Below, one piece after another: positions 1-7,317 of a stretch of 64,000 nucleotides of DNA (the first letter of the stretch is position 1; the number at the start of each line of letters is the position of its first letter). A program made the position numbers and the translations under genes. The stretch comes from Ruminococcus albus AD2013 (lineage in GTDB: Bacteria; Bacillota; Clostridia; Oscillospirales; Ruminococcaceae): contig NZ_JAGS01000001.1 of assembly GCF_000526775.1 (NCBI RefSeq), positions 2,976,001 to 3,040,000 on the forward strand. Direction: 5' to 3'. The notes under the pieces are model-generated. The model was not told where the DNA came from, searched no databases, and saw nothing but the letters and a program-made list of their open reading frames with translations.

Positions 1-184
1 GAACTTTGTCAAGGTCGGAAACATCTTCGACCTGTTTTCTCAGCACGGCGGTCTGTTCGCCCAGTTCGGTATCGGACATAGCCGCATACTTATCCTCGAG
101 CTCCAGCACCTTATTTTTGATAGGTTCGATCTTGGCAAGCTCCTTTTTGGAGTAGTTGCCGAATAATTTGTCAAGTAATCCCAT
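1..184 (-). CDS. secA: SecA preprotein translocase ATPase, N-terminal fragment
   Basis: Only the first 61 codons lie in the window; the gene runs off the left edge. The translation begins MGLLDKLFGNYSKKELAKIE and continues with a segment like the conserved SecA N-terminus (KVLELEDKYAAMSDTEL). SecA is the motor ATPase that pushes preproteins through SecYEG at the cytoplasmic membrane. The start ATG at 182-184 follows AAGGTGG with an 8-base gap. A strong promoter lies upstream at 251-279. The call rests on the N-terminal match alone, because the nucleotide-binding motifs are outside the window. Confidence 0.85.
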   Translation of the reverse strand, partial: MGLLDKLFGNYSKKELAKIEPIKNKVLELEDKYAAMSDTELGEQTAVLRKQVEDVSDLDKV

Positions 185-250
185 TTATCTAGCCACCTTT
201 TTATTGTACAGTAAAGAAACTTTCTGTTATTGATATAAATAGACTATTAT

Positions 251-279
251 ATTATACACTAAACACCCGAAAAAGTCAA
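251..279 (-). promoter_or_regulatory. Sigma-A type promoter for secA
   Basis: On the minus strand TTGACT (274-279) is separated by exactly 17 bases from TATAAT (251-256), about 70 bases upstream of the secA start. Confidence 0.8.
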
Positions 280-300
280 TACCTTGTTTAACGCTTTCGT

Positions 301-449
301 GGGATAGAATGCCAAGGAGGCGAGCTTGGGGTCAAGCCTTTCGTGAAAGGCTTGCGGAAGAGCACACCATCAGCAAAGCTGATGGTGTGCTCTTCCGCAA
401 GCCTGCTAGCGCGAGGCTTGACCGCGCGCTTTGTTTCCTTGGCATTCCT
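301..449. repeat. Palindromic dispersed repeat, copy 1
   Basis: A roughly 145-bp imperfect palindrome. The outer arms are GAATGCCAAGGA (307-318) and its reverse complement ending at 447. The core is a perfect 24-bp inverted repeat (351-374 and 378-401) with a 3-base loop. A smaller inverted repeat AAGCCTTTC/GAAAGGCTT lies in the left arm. The left arm is closely related to a second copy at 28362-28462 in the opposite orientation. It lies in the gap between secA and the HtrA gene and codes for nothing recognisable. The long open frame crossing it is a by-product of the repeat. Confidence 0.8.
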
Positions 450-461
450 CACTACATAGCT

Positions 462-497
462 ACAGCCCGTAGCCGCTTCAGGGCGTTTACGGGCTGT
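462..497 (-). terminator. Hairpin downstream of the HtrA-like gene
   Basis: ACAGCCCGTA and TACGGGCTGT pair across a 16-base loop directly after the stop of the protease gene. No T-run follows on the minus strand, so intrinsic termination is only possible, not certain. Confidence 0.5.
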
Positions 498-500
498 CTG

Positions 501-1868
501 TTATTCGTCGGTATCCTCTGCCAGAGTATTTCTGTCGTCCATCAGCTTGAATGTTATATCAAATTCCGTTTCCTTATCGCCTGTCTTTCTTATGACATGG
601 CAGGTCACATCATCGCCGGGTTCCATATTTCTGACAAAAGTAGGAACATCTTCGATATCGTTCACATATGTGCCGTTGATGTGCGTTATAAGGTCGCCGG
701 GCTGAAGGTCGGTATTGGCAACATCACATTCGGGGGCTATGCTCTGCACGCTGAGACCGGGGGTAGAATTTGTCAGTTCGGCTGTTGCTTCGGATATCTG
801 CACAAACACGATACCCATACGCGCCTTGCCCTTTACAGTGCCTGTTTCCATAAGGTCTTCTATCACGGATTTTGCCTCGTTTGTGGTTATGGCGAAGCCT
901 ATGCCCTCATAGTCGATGGAAGCAAGCTTCGATGAGGTTATACCGATGACCTGTCCCCACATATTGAACATTGCGCCGCCCGAATTTCCGGGATTTATAG
1001 CTGCATCTACCTGAAGGCAGCTGACACCTGCTGTGGAATTTTCGGGGATAACTCTTCTGTCAGTGCCCGATACCACACCCTTTGTTATCGAGTGTCTGTA
1101 TCCTGCGGGAGTGCCTATGCATACAACGTCCTCGCCGAGCTTTACCTGATCGGAATTTCCGAATTCAGCGGGCTGAAGGTCGGTGGCGGGTATCTTTATA
1201 ACTGCGATATCCGTCCGCGGGTCGGAGCCTATTACTTCCGCCGCGTACTCCCTGCCGTCGCTCAGTACGGCTTTTATACCGTTTTTGGCTTTGTCGATAA
1301 CATGGGCATTGGATACAATGTATCCATCGGTACTTAGGATTATGCCGCTGCCCTTGCCCGATGGCATTATCGTGCTCTGCTCGGTGAATATATCCAGGGA
1401 TACTACCGAAGGCCCGCAGACTTCTGCAATGCCCTGAGCGGTGTATCTGCCCATTTCGTCTTTCAGTTCATCACCGACTTCGGGTCTGTCGGCGACTTTC
1501 ATATTGAAAGTCATATGTTTGCCGCCTGTGACGAGGTTTGATACCACGCCCTTTCCCCTTGCGCTCACGCAGGCGATAAGGAAACCTGTGCCCAGAAATA
1601 TCACGGCAAACAGCGTATTCAGTACAACACGCTTTGCAATACCTTTGCTTCGCGGCTTTTCCTCGATATCGGGCAGTGTTATGCCGCGCCAGAAATCTCC
1701 GTCAACTATCTCATCATTTTCAACTGCCCCCTTGGGCATATTGAAATATTTTATGCTGTAGTCCCAGCTGTTCGATGCATCCTTGGCGAGCTTTTCTGCG
1801 GCATCGGTAATGTCCTCATCGGTGGTCTCGCCTTGGGTGTTCTCGGTGAGGTCTTTCTCAAGATCCAT
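501..1868 (-). CDS. HtrA/DegP-like membrane-anchored serine protease with PDZ domain
   Basis: A 455-residue trypsin-like protease of the HtrA/DegQ family, which degrades misfolded envelope proteins. Visible parts are an acidic cytoplasmic N-terminus of about 80 residues, one membrane helix (about 81-100), and a protease domain with the triad His189 (NAHVID), Asp220 (DPRTDIAVIKI) and Ser296 (NPGNSGG). A PDZ domain follows (about 345-440), with a short acidic tail. The long cytoplasmic leader before the anchor is larger than in typical HtrA. The ATG follows GAGAGGTG. The gene lies downstream of the two-component pair on the same strand but behind a terminator at 1895-1924. Regulation by that pair is plausible by position only. 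Confidence 0.9.
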   Translation of the reverse strand: MDLEKDLTENTQGETTDEDITDAAEKLAKDASNSWDYSIKYFNMPKGAVENDEIVDGDFWRGITLPDIEEKPRSKGIAKRVVLNTLFAVIFLGTGFLIACVSARGKGVVSNLVTGGKHMTFNMKVADRPEVGDELKDEMGRYTAQGIAEVCGPSVVSLDIFTEQSTIMPSGKGSGIILSTDGYIVSNAHVIDKAKNGIKAVLSDGREYAAEVIGSDPRTDIAVIKIPATDLQPAEFGNSDQVKLGEDVVCIGTPAGYRHSITKGVVSGTDRRVIPENSTAGVSCLQVDAAINPGNSGGAMFNMWGQVIGITSSKLASIDYEGIGFAITTNEAKSVIEDLMETGTVKGKARMGIVFVQISEATAELTNSTPGLSVQSIAPECDVANTDLQPGDLITHINGTYVNDIEDVPTFVRNMEPGDDVTCHVIRKTGDKETEFDITFKLMDDRNTLAEDTDE

Positions 1869-1894
1869 CAGGTTATCACCTCTCTTTTATTTGT

Positions 1895-1924
1895 AAAAAG
1901 GGGACTGCCGCGAACAGCAGTCCT
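1895..1924 (-). terminator. Rho-independent terminator after the histidine kinase gene
   Basis: On the minus strand GGACTGC and GCAGTCC form a stem followed by CCCCTTTTT. It separates the kinase gene from the HtrA-like gene. Confidence 0.8.
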
Positions 1925-1934
1925 CTGACGTTCA

Positions 1935-3347
1935 TCATTCCTCGTTTTTCTCGGCTTTGGGTATGGTAAAGGTGAATTCGGTATACTCGCCTTTAAGGCT
2001 CTTTACCATTATCTTGCCGCCGTGTATCTCGACTATGGAGCGTGCGATATTAAGTCCCAGCCCCAGACCCTGAGCGTGTATGCCTCGGGATTTATCTGTT
2101 TTGTAGAATCTGTCGAATACCAGCGGAAGCTCGTCTTCAGCCAGACCCTCGCCGCTGTTCCTTATGGAAACGGAAGTAGCATCCTCTCCGTCCTCGAATG
2201 AGAATTCGATATAGCCGCCCTTATCCACAAACTTTATGGCGTTTTCGATAAGGTTGTACATCACCTGATGTATAAGGTCGATATCGGCGTACATATTTAT
2301 CCTCTGCACATCAAGTCCGCGGATATCGATGTTTTTCTCATCTATCCTCGGCTCAAAGGTCAGCAGGGTATCTAGTATCGGCTCGGTCACAGGGAAAGAA
2401 GTCTTGTTGGGTTCAAGCTCTCCTGCTTCTATTTTGGCAAGGTTCAGCATACTCTTTACAAGACGGGTAAGTCTTCCGACCTCGGAGGAGATTATCCTCA
2501 TATAGTAATTCTGCTGTGATTTCGGTATAGTGCCGTCAAGTATGCCGTCTACAAAGCCGCCTATGGAAGTCATCGGTGTCCTGAGCTCATGTGAAACGTT
2601 TGCCAGAAAGCTGTTACGCATGGTATCATAGCTTTTCAGGTTGGCAGCCATTTCGTTGAAGGCTATGGAGAGTTCATTGAACTCCTTGGTGGTATACTCG
2701 GGGAGTGTTACCGAGAAATCGCCGTTACCAAGCTTTTTGGCTATCTCTGCGACTTCGGTGATAGGCTCTGTCAGCTTCAGCGTAGCGAAATACACCAGGA
2801 ACATTACTACCAGCAGTACGGCTATCGCACTGACCATGAATATCTCCATGATGTTTTTGGTGTAGTTGTCCTGCTGTGATTTTGGCGAGTATGCCAGCAC
2901 ATAGTACCTCGGACCGTTGGCGGAAAAGGAATCGCCCGTGATATGGCAGACCTCGTCAAGTTCGCCGTTTAGGTCGTCATAGGAGTATGTAGTAGTACCA
3001 TTGAATTTTATCAGCAGTTCGGGGTCGATGTTTTCGACTTCGCCGCCGGTAGCCGCCACTACATATCCATCATCACTGCACAGCAGATAATCGGAGTTGC
3101 TGCCTATGGCATAGGTCTTCATCTCCGCTGCCACATCTTCACGCCATCTGTCAGGCTGCTCCAGCATTTTTTCCTGCGTATATGAAGCAAGAGCCCTGGC
3201 ATCTTTCAGCATGAGGCTCTTTTTTTCATCTAAGAAGTACCTTGAAGAAACAAGCAGTAATACTGTTCCTAAGCAACAAAAGCTTATCAGTATTACTGCT
3301 GAGCAAATCGCAAAGTACCTTGTAAATATACTTTTGCCGTTATTCAT
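1935..3347 (-). CDS. Membrane sensor histidine kinase
   Basis: About 470 residues. TM1 is near the N-terminus and is followed by an extracytoplasmic sensor region of about 130 residues, TM2 and a HAMP linker. The HisKA domain has the phospho-acceptor in FLANVSHELRTP (His253 in this numbering), and the HATPase domain has an N box (NLIENAIKF) and a G box (GLGLGLNIARSIVEIHGG). It would phosphorylate the adjacent response regulator. The longest frame starts at a TTG at 3368. I prefer the ATG at 3345-3347, which sits just ahead of the regulator's stop codon in the usual coupled arrangement. The signal sensed cannot be read from sequence. Confidence 0.92.
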   Translation of the reverse strand: MNNGKSIFTRYFAICSAVILISFCCLGTVLLLVSSRYFLDEKKSLMLKDARALASYTQEKMLEQPDRWREDVAAEMKTYAIGSNSDYLLCSDDGYVVAATGGEVENIDPELLIKFNGTTTYSYDDLNGELDEVCHITGDSFSANGPRYYVLAYSPKSQQDNYTKNIMEIFMVSAIAVLLVVMFLVYFATLKLTEPITEVAEIAKKLGNGDFSVTLPEYTTKEFNELSIAFNEMAANLKSYDTMRNSFLANVSHELRTPMTSIGGFVDGILDGTIPKSQQNYYMRIISSEVGRLTRLVKSMLNLAKIEAGELEPNKTSFPVTEPILDTLLTFEPRIDEKNIDIRGLDVQRINMYADIDLIHQVMYNLIENAIKFVDKGGYIEFSFEDGEDATSVSIRNSGEGLAEDELPLVFDRFYKTDKSRGIHAQGLGLGLNIARSIVEIHGGKIMVKSLKGEYTEFTFTIPKAEKNEE

Positions 3348-4044
3348 TGTTGTTTTCGGAAACTTCAAACTTGTAGCCTACGCCCCAAACAGTTTTCAGT
3401 GCCCACTTGTCGGAAACGCCCTCAAGCTTTTCACGAAGTCTCTTTACATGAACGTCGATAGTTCTCGAGTCACCATAGTACTCAAAGCCCCATACTTCGT
3501 CAAGAAGCTGATCTCTGGTATAAACTCTGTTGGGGTTCGATGCCAGATGGAACAGCAGTTCCAGCTCCTTCGGGGGAGTATCCATTACCTGACCGTTAAC
3601 TCTCAGCTCATATCTTGTCATATTTACAGAAAGCTTGTCATACTTGACTTCCTTGATCTCGCTCTCTGCAGAGGACTGACCAACTCTTCTGTAAACTGCC
3701 TTGATCCTCGCGATAACCTCTTTGGTATCAAATGGCTTGACGATATAATCGTCAGCACCGAGCTCAAGACCCAGTACCTTATCAAAGGTCTCTACCTTAG
3801 CTGTTATCATAATGATCGGAACGTTTGACTTCTTTCTGATCTCACGGCATACCTGCCAGCCGTCGATGCCGGGCAGCATGATATCAAGCAGAATGATATC
3901 GGGCTTCAGCGCATTGAATTTTACGACCGCTTCTTCACCGTCGTGAGCCAGGATAACGCCATATCCGTCCTTTTCCAGATAAAGACGCAGCAGCTCGCAG
4001 ATATTCTTATCATCATCAACTACCAAGACTCTTCCCAGTGACAT
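3340..4044 (-). CDS. OmpR/PhoB-family response regulator
   Basis: A receiver domain has acidic residues D10-D12, the phospho-acceptor Asp54 (LLDIMLPG) and the switch lysine (MITAK). It is followed by an OmpR-type winged helix (SRTIDVHVKRLREKL). It is a DNA-binding partner of the kinase whose gene overlaps its stop. Two in-frame ATGs exist (4048-4050 and 4042-4044). The second is 8 bases from AGGA and gives MSLGRVLVVDDD, so I chose it. Direct repeats upstream at 4177-4208 may be its own binding sites. Confidence 0.92.
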   Translation of the reverse strand: MSLGRVLVVDDDKNICELLRLYLEKDGYGVILAHDGEEAVVKFNALKPDIILLDIMLPGIDGWQVCREIRKKSNVPIIMITAKVETFDKVLGLELGADDYIVKPFDTKEVIARIKAVYRRVGQSSAESEIKEVKYDKLSVNMTRYELRVNGQVMDTPPKELELLFHLASNPNRVYTRDQLLDEVWGFEYYGDSRTIDVHVKRLREKLEGVSDKWALKTVWGVGYKFEVSENNNE

Positions 4045-4153
4045 ATTCATCTTCCTTTCGTCGCCTCAGCCACACCCGGACTGCAAGCTATTAATTTTAT
4101 GCTGTCCCTTTGAGGGGATAGCAATATAATTTAAATGATAAATTAGTAATTAC

Positions 4154-4208
4154 AGTATAACAAATTTACAATCAACTTTTGTGAACTCAGTACTAATTTT
4201 TTGTGAAC
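4154..4208 (-). promoter_or_regulatory. Candidate activator-type promoter with direct repeats before the two-component genes
   Basis: On the minus strand GTTCACAAAA occurs twice (4199-4208 and 4177-4186), offset by 22 bp, which is two helical turns. A TATACT -10-like box follows at 4154-4159. There is no normal -35. PhoP/PhoB-type regulators bind tandem TTCACA-like hexamers at about 11-bp steps, so autoregulation is a reasonable inference. From 4209 to 4406 the sequence is AT-rich and I see nothing in it. Confidence 0.45.
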
Positions 4209-4406
4209 ATCTTATAAATTAAATGCAACGAGAACAGAAATATTCAAAGAATAATCACAAAGTCTACAACAGATGATTTTTATCACATTACTAATTATAG
4301 TAATTATAACATAAAACTTCATAAAATAACAGACACATACTAACACAATTTTCATGGTATACACAGACCTCTATTTGTGCAAATCTACAAAAATCGGGTA
4401 GACGTA

Positions 4407-4434
4407 TTGCAATTTATAAAAATCGTGGTACAAT
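4407..4434 (+). promoter_or_regulatory. Promoter of groESL
   Basis: TTGCAA (4407-4412), a 16-base spacer and TACAAT (4429-4434) preceded by an extended TGG. It lies immediately upstream of the CIRCE operator. Confidence 0.75.
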
Positions 4435-4438
4435 ATAC

Positions 4439-4465
4439 TTAGCACTCGGATACAAAGAGTGCTAA
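4439..4465 (+). promoter_or_regulatory. CIRCE operator (HrcA binding site)
   Basis: Perfect consensus TTAGCACTC, 9 bases, GAGTGCTAA. It overlaps the expected transcription start of groESL, so the HrcA repressor is expected to control the operon in response to heat. hrcA itself is not in the window. Confidence 0.97.
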
Positions 4466-4514
4466 AACAACATTTTGCAACATATAATTCTATATATACG
4501 AGGAGGAAATTATA

Positions 4515-4787
4515 ATGAATATCAAACCCCTTATGGACAGAGTCGTTATAAAGATGACCGAGGCTGAGGAGACTACAGCAAGCGGTATCATACTTGCAGG
4601 CGCTGCCAAGGAAAAGCCCCAGGTAGCTGAGGTAGTAGCAGTAGGTCCCGGCAAGAAGGACGTTGAGATGAATGTCAAGGTCGGCGACAAAGTGCTGGTA
4701 AGCAAGTACAGCGGCACAGATGTCAAGGTTGACGGACAGGAATATACCATTCTTAAAATGGAGGACGTTCTGGCAGTAGTTGAATAA
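4515..4787 (+). CDS. groES: Co-chaperonin GroES (Cpn10)
   Basis: A 90-residue 10-kDa chaperonin that caps the GroEL ring during ATP-driven folding. It begins MNIKPLMDRVVIKM and contains the mobile-loop region (EETTASGIILAGAAKEKPQ) and the conserved VGDKVLVSKYSGTDVK strand. Length is typical. The ATG follows GAGGAGG with a normal gap. It is the first gene of the CIRCE-controlled operon and is followed 146 bases later by groEL. Confidence 0.98.
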   Translation: MNIKPLMDRVVIKMTEAEETTASGIILAGAAKEKPQVAEVVAVGPGKKDVEMNVKVGDKVLVSKYSGTDVKVDGQEYTILKMEDVLAVVE

Positions 4788-4879
4788 TTGCACAGGTACA
4801 TCAGGTATAGATAAATATTACAATTACCATAGTTCATATCATTCTTCATAGCTAACAGTAAGCATTAGTCTTCCGCAAA

Positions 4880-4914
4880 AATTATGAATTATGAATTATG
4901 AATTATGAATTATC
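4880..4914. repeat. Five tandem copies of a 7-bp unit (AATTATG) between groES and groEL
   Basis: Four exact AATTATG units followed by AATTATC, ending 19 bases before the groEL start and just upstream of its CGGAGG ribosome binding site. The unit contains ATG but no useful reading frame. Confidence 0.9.
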
Positions 4915-4933
4915 AAAACGGAGGTAATTTACA

Positions 4934-6577
4934 ATGGCAAAGCAGATCATTTACGGCGAAGAAGCCAGAAAAGCACTGCAGGCAGGTATCGACCAGCTGG
5001 CTGATACCGTTAAGATAACACTGGGACCCAAGGGCAGAAATGTAGTTCTCGATAAGAAGTACGGCGCTCCACTCATCACAAACGACGGCGTTACAATCGC
5101 AAAGGAGATCGAGCTGGAAGACGCTTTCGAGAATATGGGCGCTCAGCTGGTAAAGGAAGTTGCTACAAAGACCAATGACGCAGCAGGTGACGGTACCACA
5201 ACCGCAACTCTGCTTGCTCAGGCGCTGGTACGCGAGGGCATGAAGAACATCGCTGCAGGAGCTAATCCTATGATCCTGAAGAAGGGTATGGCTAAGGCAG
5301 TTGAGACCGCTGTTGAAGCTATCATCGCTAACTCCAAGAAGATCGAGGGCAGCAAGGATATCGCAAGAGTCGGTGCAGTTTCTGCTGCTGATGATACCAT
5401 CGGTCAGCTGATCGCTGAGGCTATGGAGAAGGTAACTGCTGACGGCGTTATCACTCTGGAAGAGTCCAAGACAGCTGAGACTTACAGCGAGGTTGTTGAG
5501 GGTATGCAGTTCGACAGAGGATACCTCAGCCCTTACATGGTAACAGATACCGATAAGATGGAAGCAGTTCTCGATGACGCTCTCGTTCTTATCACAGATA
5601 AGAAGATCGGCAATATGCAGGATATACTCCCTCTGCTGGAGCAGATCGTAAAGATGGGCAAGAAGCTCCTCATCATCGCTGAAGACGTTGAGGGCGAGGC
5701 TCTGAGCTCACTGATACTCAACAAGCTGAGAGGAATCTTCACTTGTGTTGCTGTAAAGGCTCCCGGCTTCGGCGACAGAAGAAAGGAAATGCTCCAGGAT
5801 ATCGCTATCCTGACAGGCGGCGAAGTAATCTCCACCGAGCTTGGCATGGAGCTGAGCGAAGCTACTCTTGAACAGCTGGGTTCTGCAAGACAGATCGTTG
5901 TTCAGAAGGAGAACACCATCATCGTTGGCGGCGCAGGCGAGAGCGAGAATATCAAGGCTCGTATTCACCAGATCAAGGGCCAGATCGAGACCACAACTTC
6001 CGATTTTGACAGAGAGAAGCTTCAGGAAAGACTGGCTAAGCTTTCCGGCGGTGTTGCAGTTATCAAGGTCGGTGCTGCTACCGAGGTCGAGATGAAGGAA
6101 AAGAAGATGCGTATCGAAGATGCTCTGGCAGCTACAAAGGCAGCTGTTGAAGAGGGGATCGTAGCAGGCGGCGGCACAGCACTCATCAATGCTATGCCTA
6201 AGGTTAAGGAGCTTGTTGAAGGCCTTGAGGGCGACGAAAAGACAGGCGCTCAGATCGTATACAAGGCACTTGAAGAGCCTCTGAGACAGATCGCTGCAAA
6301 TGCAGGCGAAGAGGGCAGCGTTATCATAGATAACATCGTTCGTTCGGGCAAGGTAGGCTACGGCTACAATGCATACTCTGATGAGTATGTTGATATGATA
6401 CCCGCAGGTATCGTTGATCCTACCAAGGTTACAAGAAGCGCACTCCAGAACGCAGCTTCCGTAGCAGCAATGGTACTGACTACCGAGAGCCTTGTAGCTG
6501 ACAAGAAGGATCCCGCAGCTGACGCAGCTATGGCAGCAGCCGCAGCAGGCGCAGGCGGAATGGGCGGTATGTACTGA
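4934..6577 (+). CDS. groEL: Chaperonin GroEL (Cpn60)
   Basis: A 547-residue 60-kDa chaperonin that forms the double-ring folding chamber and works with GroES. Visible are the N-terminal MAKQIIYGEEARKAL, the nucleotide-binding segments (TLGPKGRNVVLD, AGDGTTTATLLAQ) and the C-terminal GGM-rich tail (AGAGGMGGMY). Length is standard. The ATG follows CGGAGG. It is the second gene of the groESL operon and ends at a terminator at 6605-6636. Confidence 0.98.
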   Translation: MAKQIIYGEEARKALQAGIDQLADTVKITLGPKGRNVVLDKKYGAPLITNDGVTIAKEIELEDAFENMGAQLVKEVATKTNDAAGDGTTTATLLAQALVREGMKNIAAGANPMILKKGMAKAVETAVEAIIANSKKIEGSKDIARVGAVSAADDTIGQLIAEAMEKVTADGVITLEESKTAETYSEVVEGMQFDRGYLSPYMVTDTDKMEAVLDDALVLITDKKIGNMQDILPLLEQIVKMGKKLLIIAEDVEGEALSSLILNKLRGIFTCVAVKAPGFGDRRKEMLQDIAILTGGEVISTELGMELSEATLEQLGSARQIVVQKENTIIVGGAGESENIKARIHQIKGQIETTTSDFDREKLQERLAKLSGGVAVIKVGAATEVEMKEKKMRIEDALAATKAAVEEGIVAGGGTALINAMPKVKELVEGLEGDEKTGAQIVYKALEEPLRQIAANAGEEGSVIIDNIVRSGKVGYGYNAYSDEYVDMIPAGIVDPTKVTRSALQNAASVAAMVLTTESLVADKKDPAADAAMAAAAAGAGGMGGMY

Positions 6578-6604
6578 TCCACAAATCGCAAAAGATGAAT
6601 ATAC

Positions 6605-6636
6605 GGGCGGAGAGTCAGGTGCTCTCCGTCCTTTTT
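6605..6636 (+). terminator. Terminator of groESL
   Basis: GGGCGGAGAG pairs with CTCTCCGTCC across a short loop and is followed by TTTTT. Confidence 0.85.
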
Positions 6637-6651
6637 GTGCAGGTGCGTTTT

Positions 6652-6690
6652 GGAAAAAAGAAACAGGACTTCGCACACAGCGAAGTCCTG
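6652..6690 (-). terminator. Terminator of cdd
   Basis: On the minus strand CAGGACTTCGC and GCGAAGTCCTG form a perfect 11-bp stem followed by a T-rich run. It faces the groESL terminator. Confidence 0.88.
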
Positions 6691-6708
6691 TACATTTCGT
6701 ATATCTGT

Positions 6709-7092
6709 TCAGTTAAGTTCAAAGCGCATGGGCAGGAATTCACCGAGTGTGAATTCTCCGTTTGTCAGTATGATAGAGAAATCATCATCGCAGAATTCGC
6801 TCATAACCTGCAGGCAAGCACCGCAGGGGCAGCATGGGTGGCTGAAATTGCCCTCCGCACCACCGACGATGGCTATTGCTTTGAATTTTTTGCAGCCCTC
6901 GGACACTGCCTTGAATATCGCTGTTCTTTCAGCGCAGATTGTCAGTGAAAACGAGCTGTTTTCAACGTTGCAGCCTGTGAATATCCTGCCGTCCTCGGTA
7001 AGAAGTGCTGCCCCTACCGAGAAACCCGAATACGCGCAGTAGGAATTCTGCGCAGCTTCGATGGCAAGCTCCAAAAGTTCCTTGTTTTCCAT
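6709..7092 (-). CDS. cdd: Cytidine deaminase
   Basis: A 127-residue tetramer-type cytidine deaminase that converts cytidine and deoxycytidine to uridine forms in pyrimidine salvage. The zinc and catalytic motifs are present: CAERTA (His/Cys-Ala-Glu motif) and PCGAC. The N-terminal YCAYSGFSVGAALL is family-typical. The longest frame starts at a TTG at 7107. The ATG at 7090-7092 is preceded by GGGGTG at 7 bases and gives the usual MENKELLELA start. It stands alone with its own consensus promoter and terminator. Confidence 0.95.
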   Translation of the reverse strand: MENKELLELAIEAAQNSYCAYSGFSVGAALLTEDGRIFTGCNVENSSFSLTICAERTAIFKAVSEGCKKFKAIAIVGGAEGNFSHPCCPCGACLQVMSEFCDDDFSIILTNGEFTLGEFLPMRFELN

Positions 7093-7146
7093 TATATTAC
7101 ACCCCAAGATCTATCTATTTCGCCGTATAGGCGCCCAACCTCTATC

Positions 7147-7175
7147 ATTATAACATTTGTATGATAAGCTGTCAA
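7147..7175 (-). promoter_or_regulatory. Promoter of cdd
   Basis: Minus-strand TTGACA (7170-7175), 17-base spacer, TATAAT (7147-7152). It is a full consensus match. Confidence 0.88.
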
Positions 7176-7251
7176 TAGTTTTTAAACCGAAAATCACACG
7201 AAAATGAATGTTCCGCGTACATATGAAAGACGATCTGTTCATACTATCAGG

Positions 7252-7280
7252 TTGAAATCCGGAATGAAATATGTTATAAT
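7252..7280 (+). promoter_or_regulatory. Promoter of the cysteine desulfurase-thiI pair
   Basis: TTGAAA (7252-7257), 17-base spacer, TATAAT (7275-7280). The expected transcript start is near 7287, which argues against the ATG at 7288 as the start codon of the next gene. Confidence 0.85.
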
Positions 7281-7317
7281 ATAATTTATGCTATCAAATC
7301 AGAAAGGACTGAAAGTT

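Noticed and set aside
309..935. 208-codon frame starting in the palindromic repeat
   Set aside because: It runs from a non-coding repeat into the antisense of the HtrA-like gene. The similar peptide at the second repeat copy reflects DNA repetition, not protein conservation.
5708..6676. 322-codon frame antisense to groEL
   Set aside because: Shadow of the groEL coding strand; Cys- and Ser-rich translation with no ribosome site.
7093..7146. Riboswitch in the cdd leader
   Set aside because: Only a 4-bp CGCC/GGCG inverted repeat is visible; no match to a purine or other riboswitch core.
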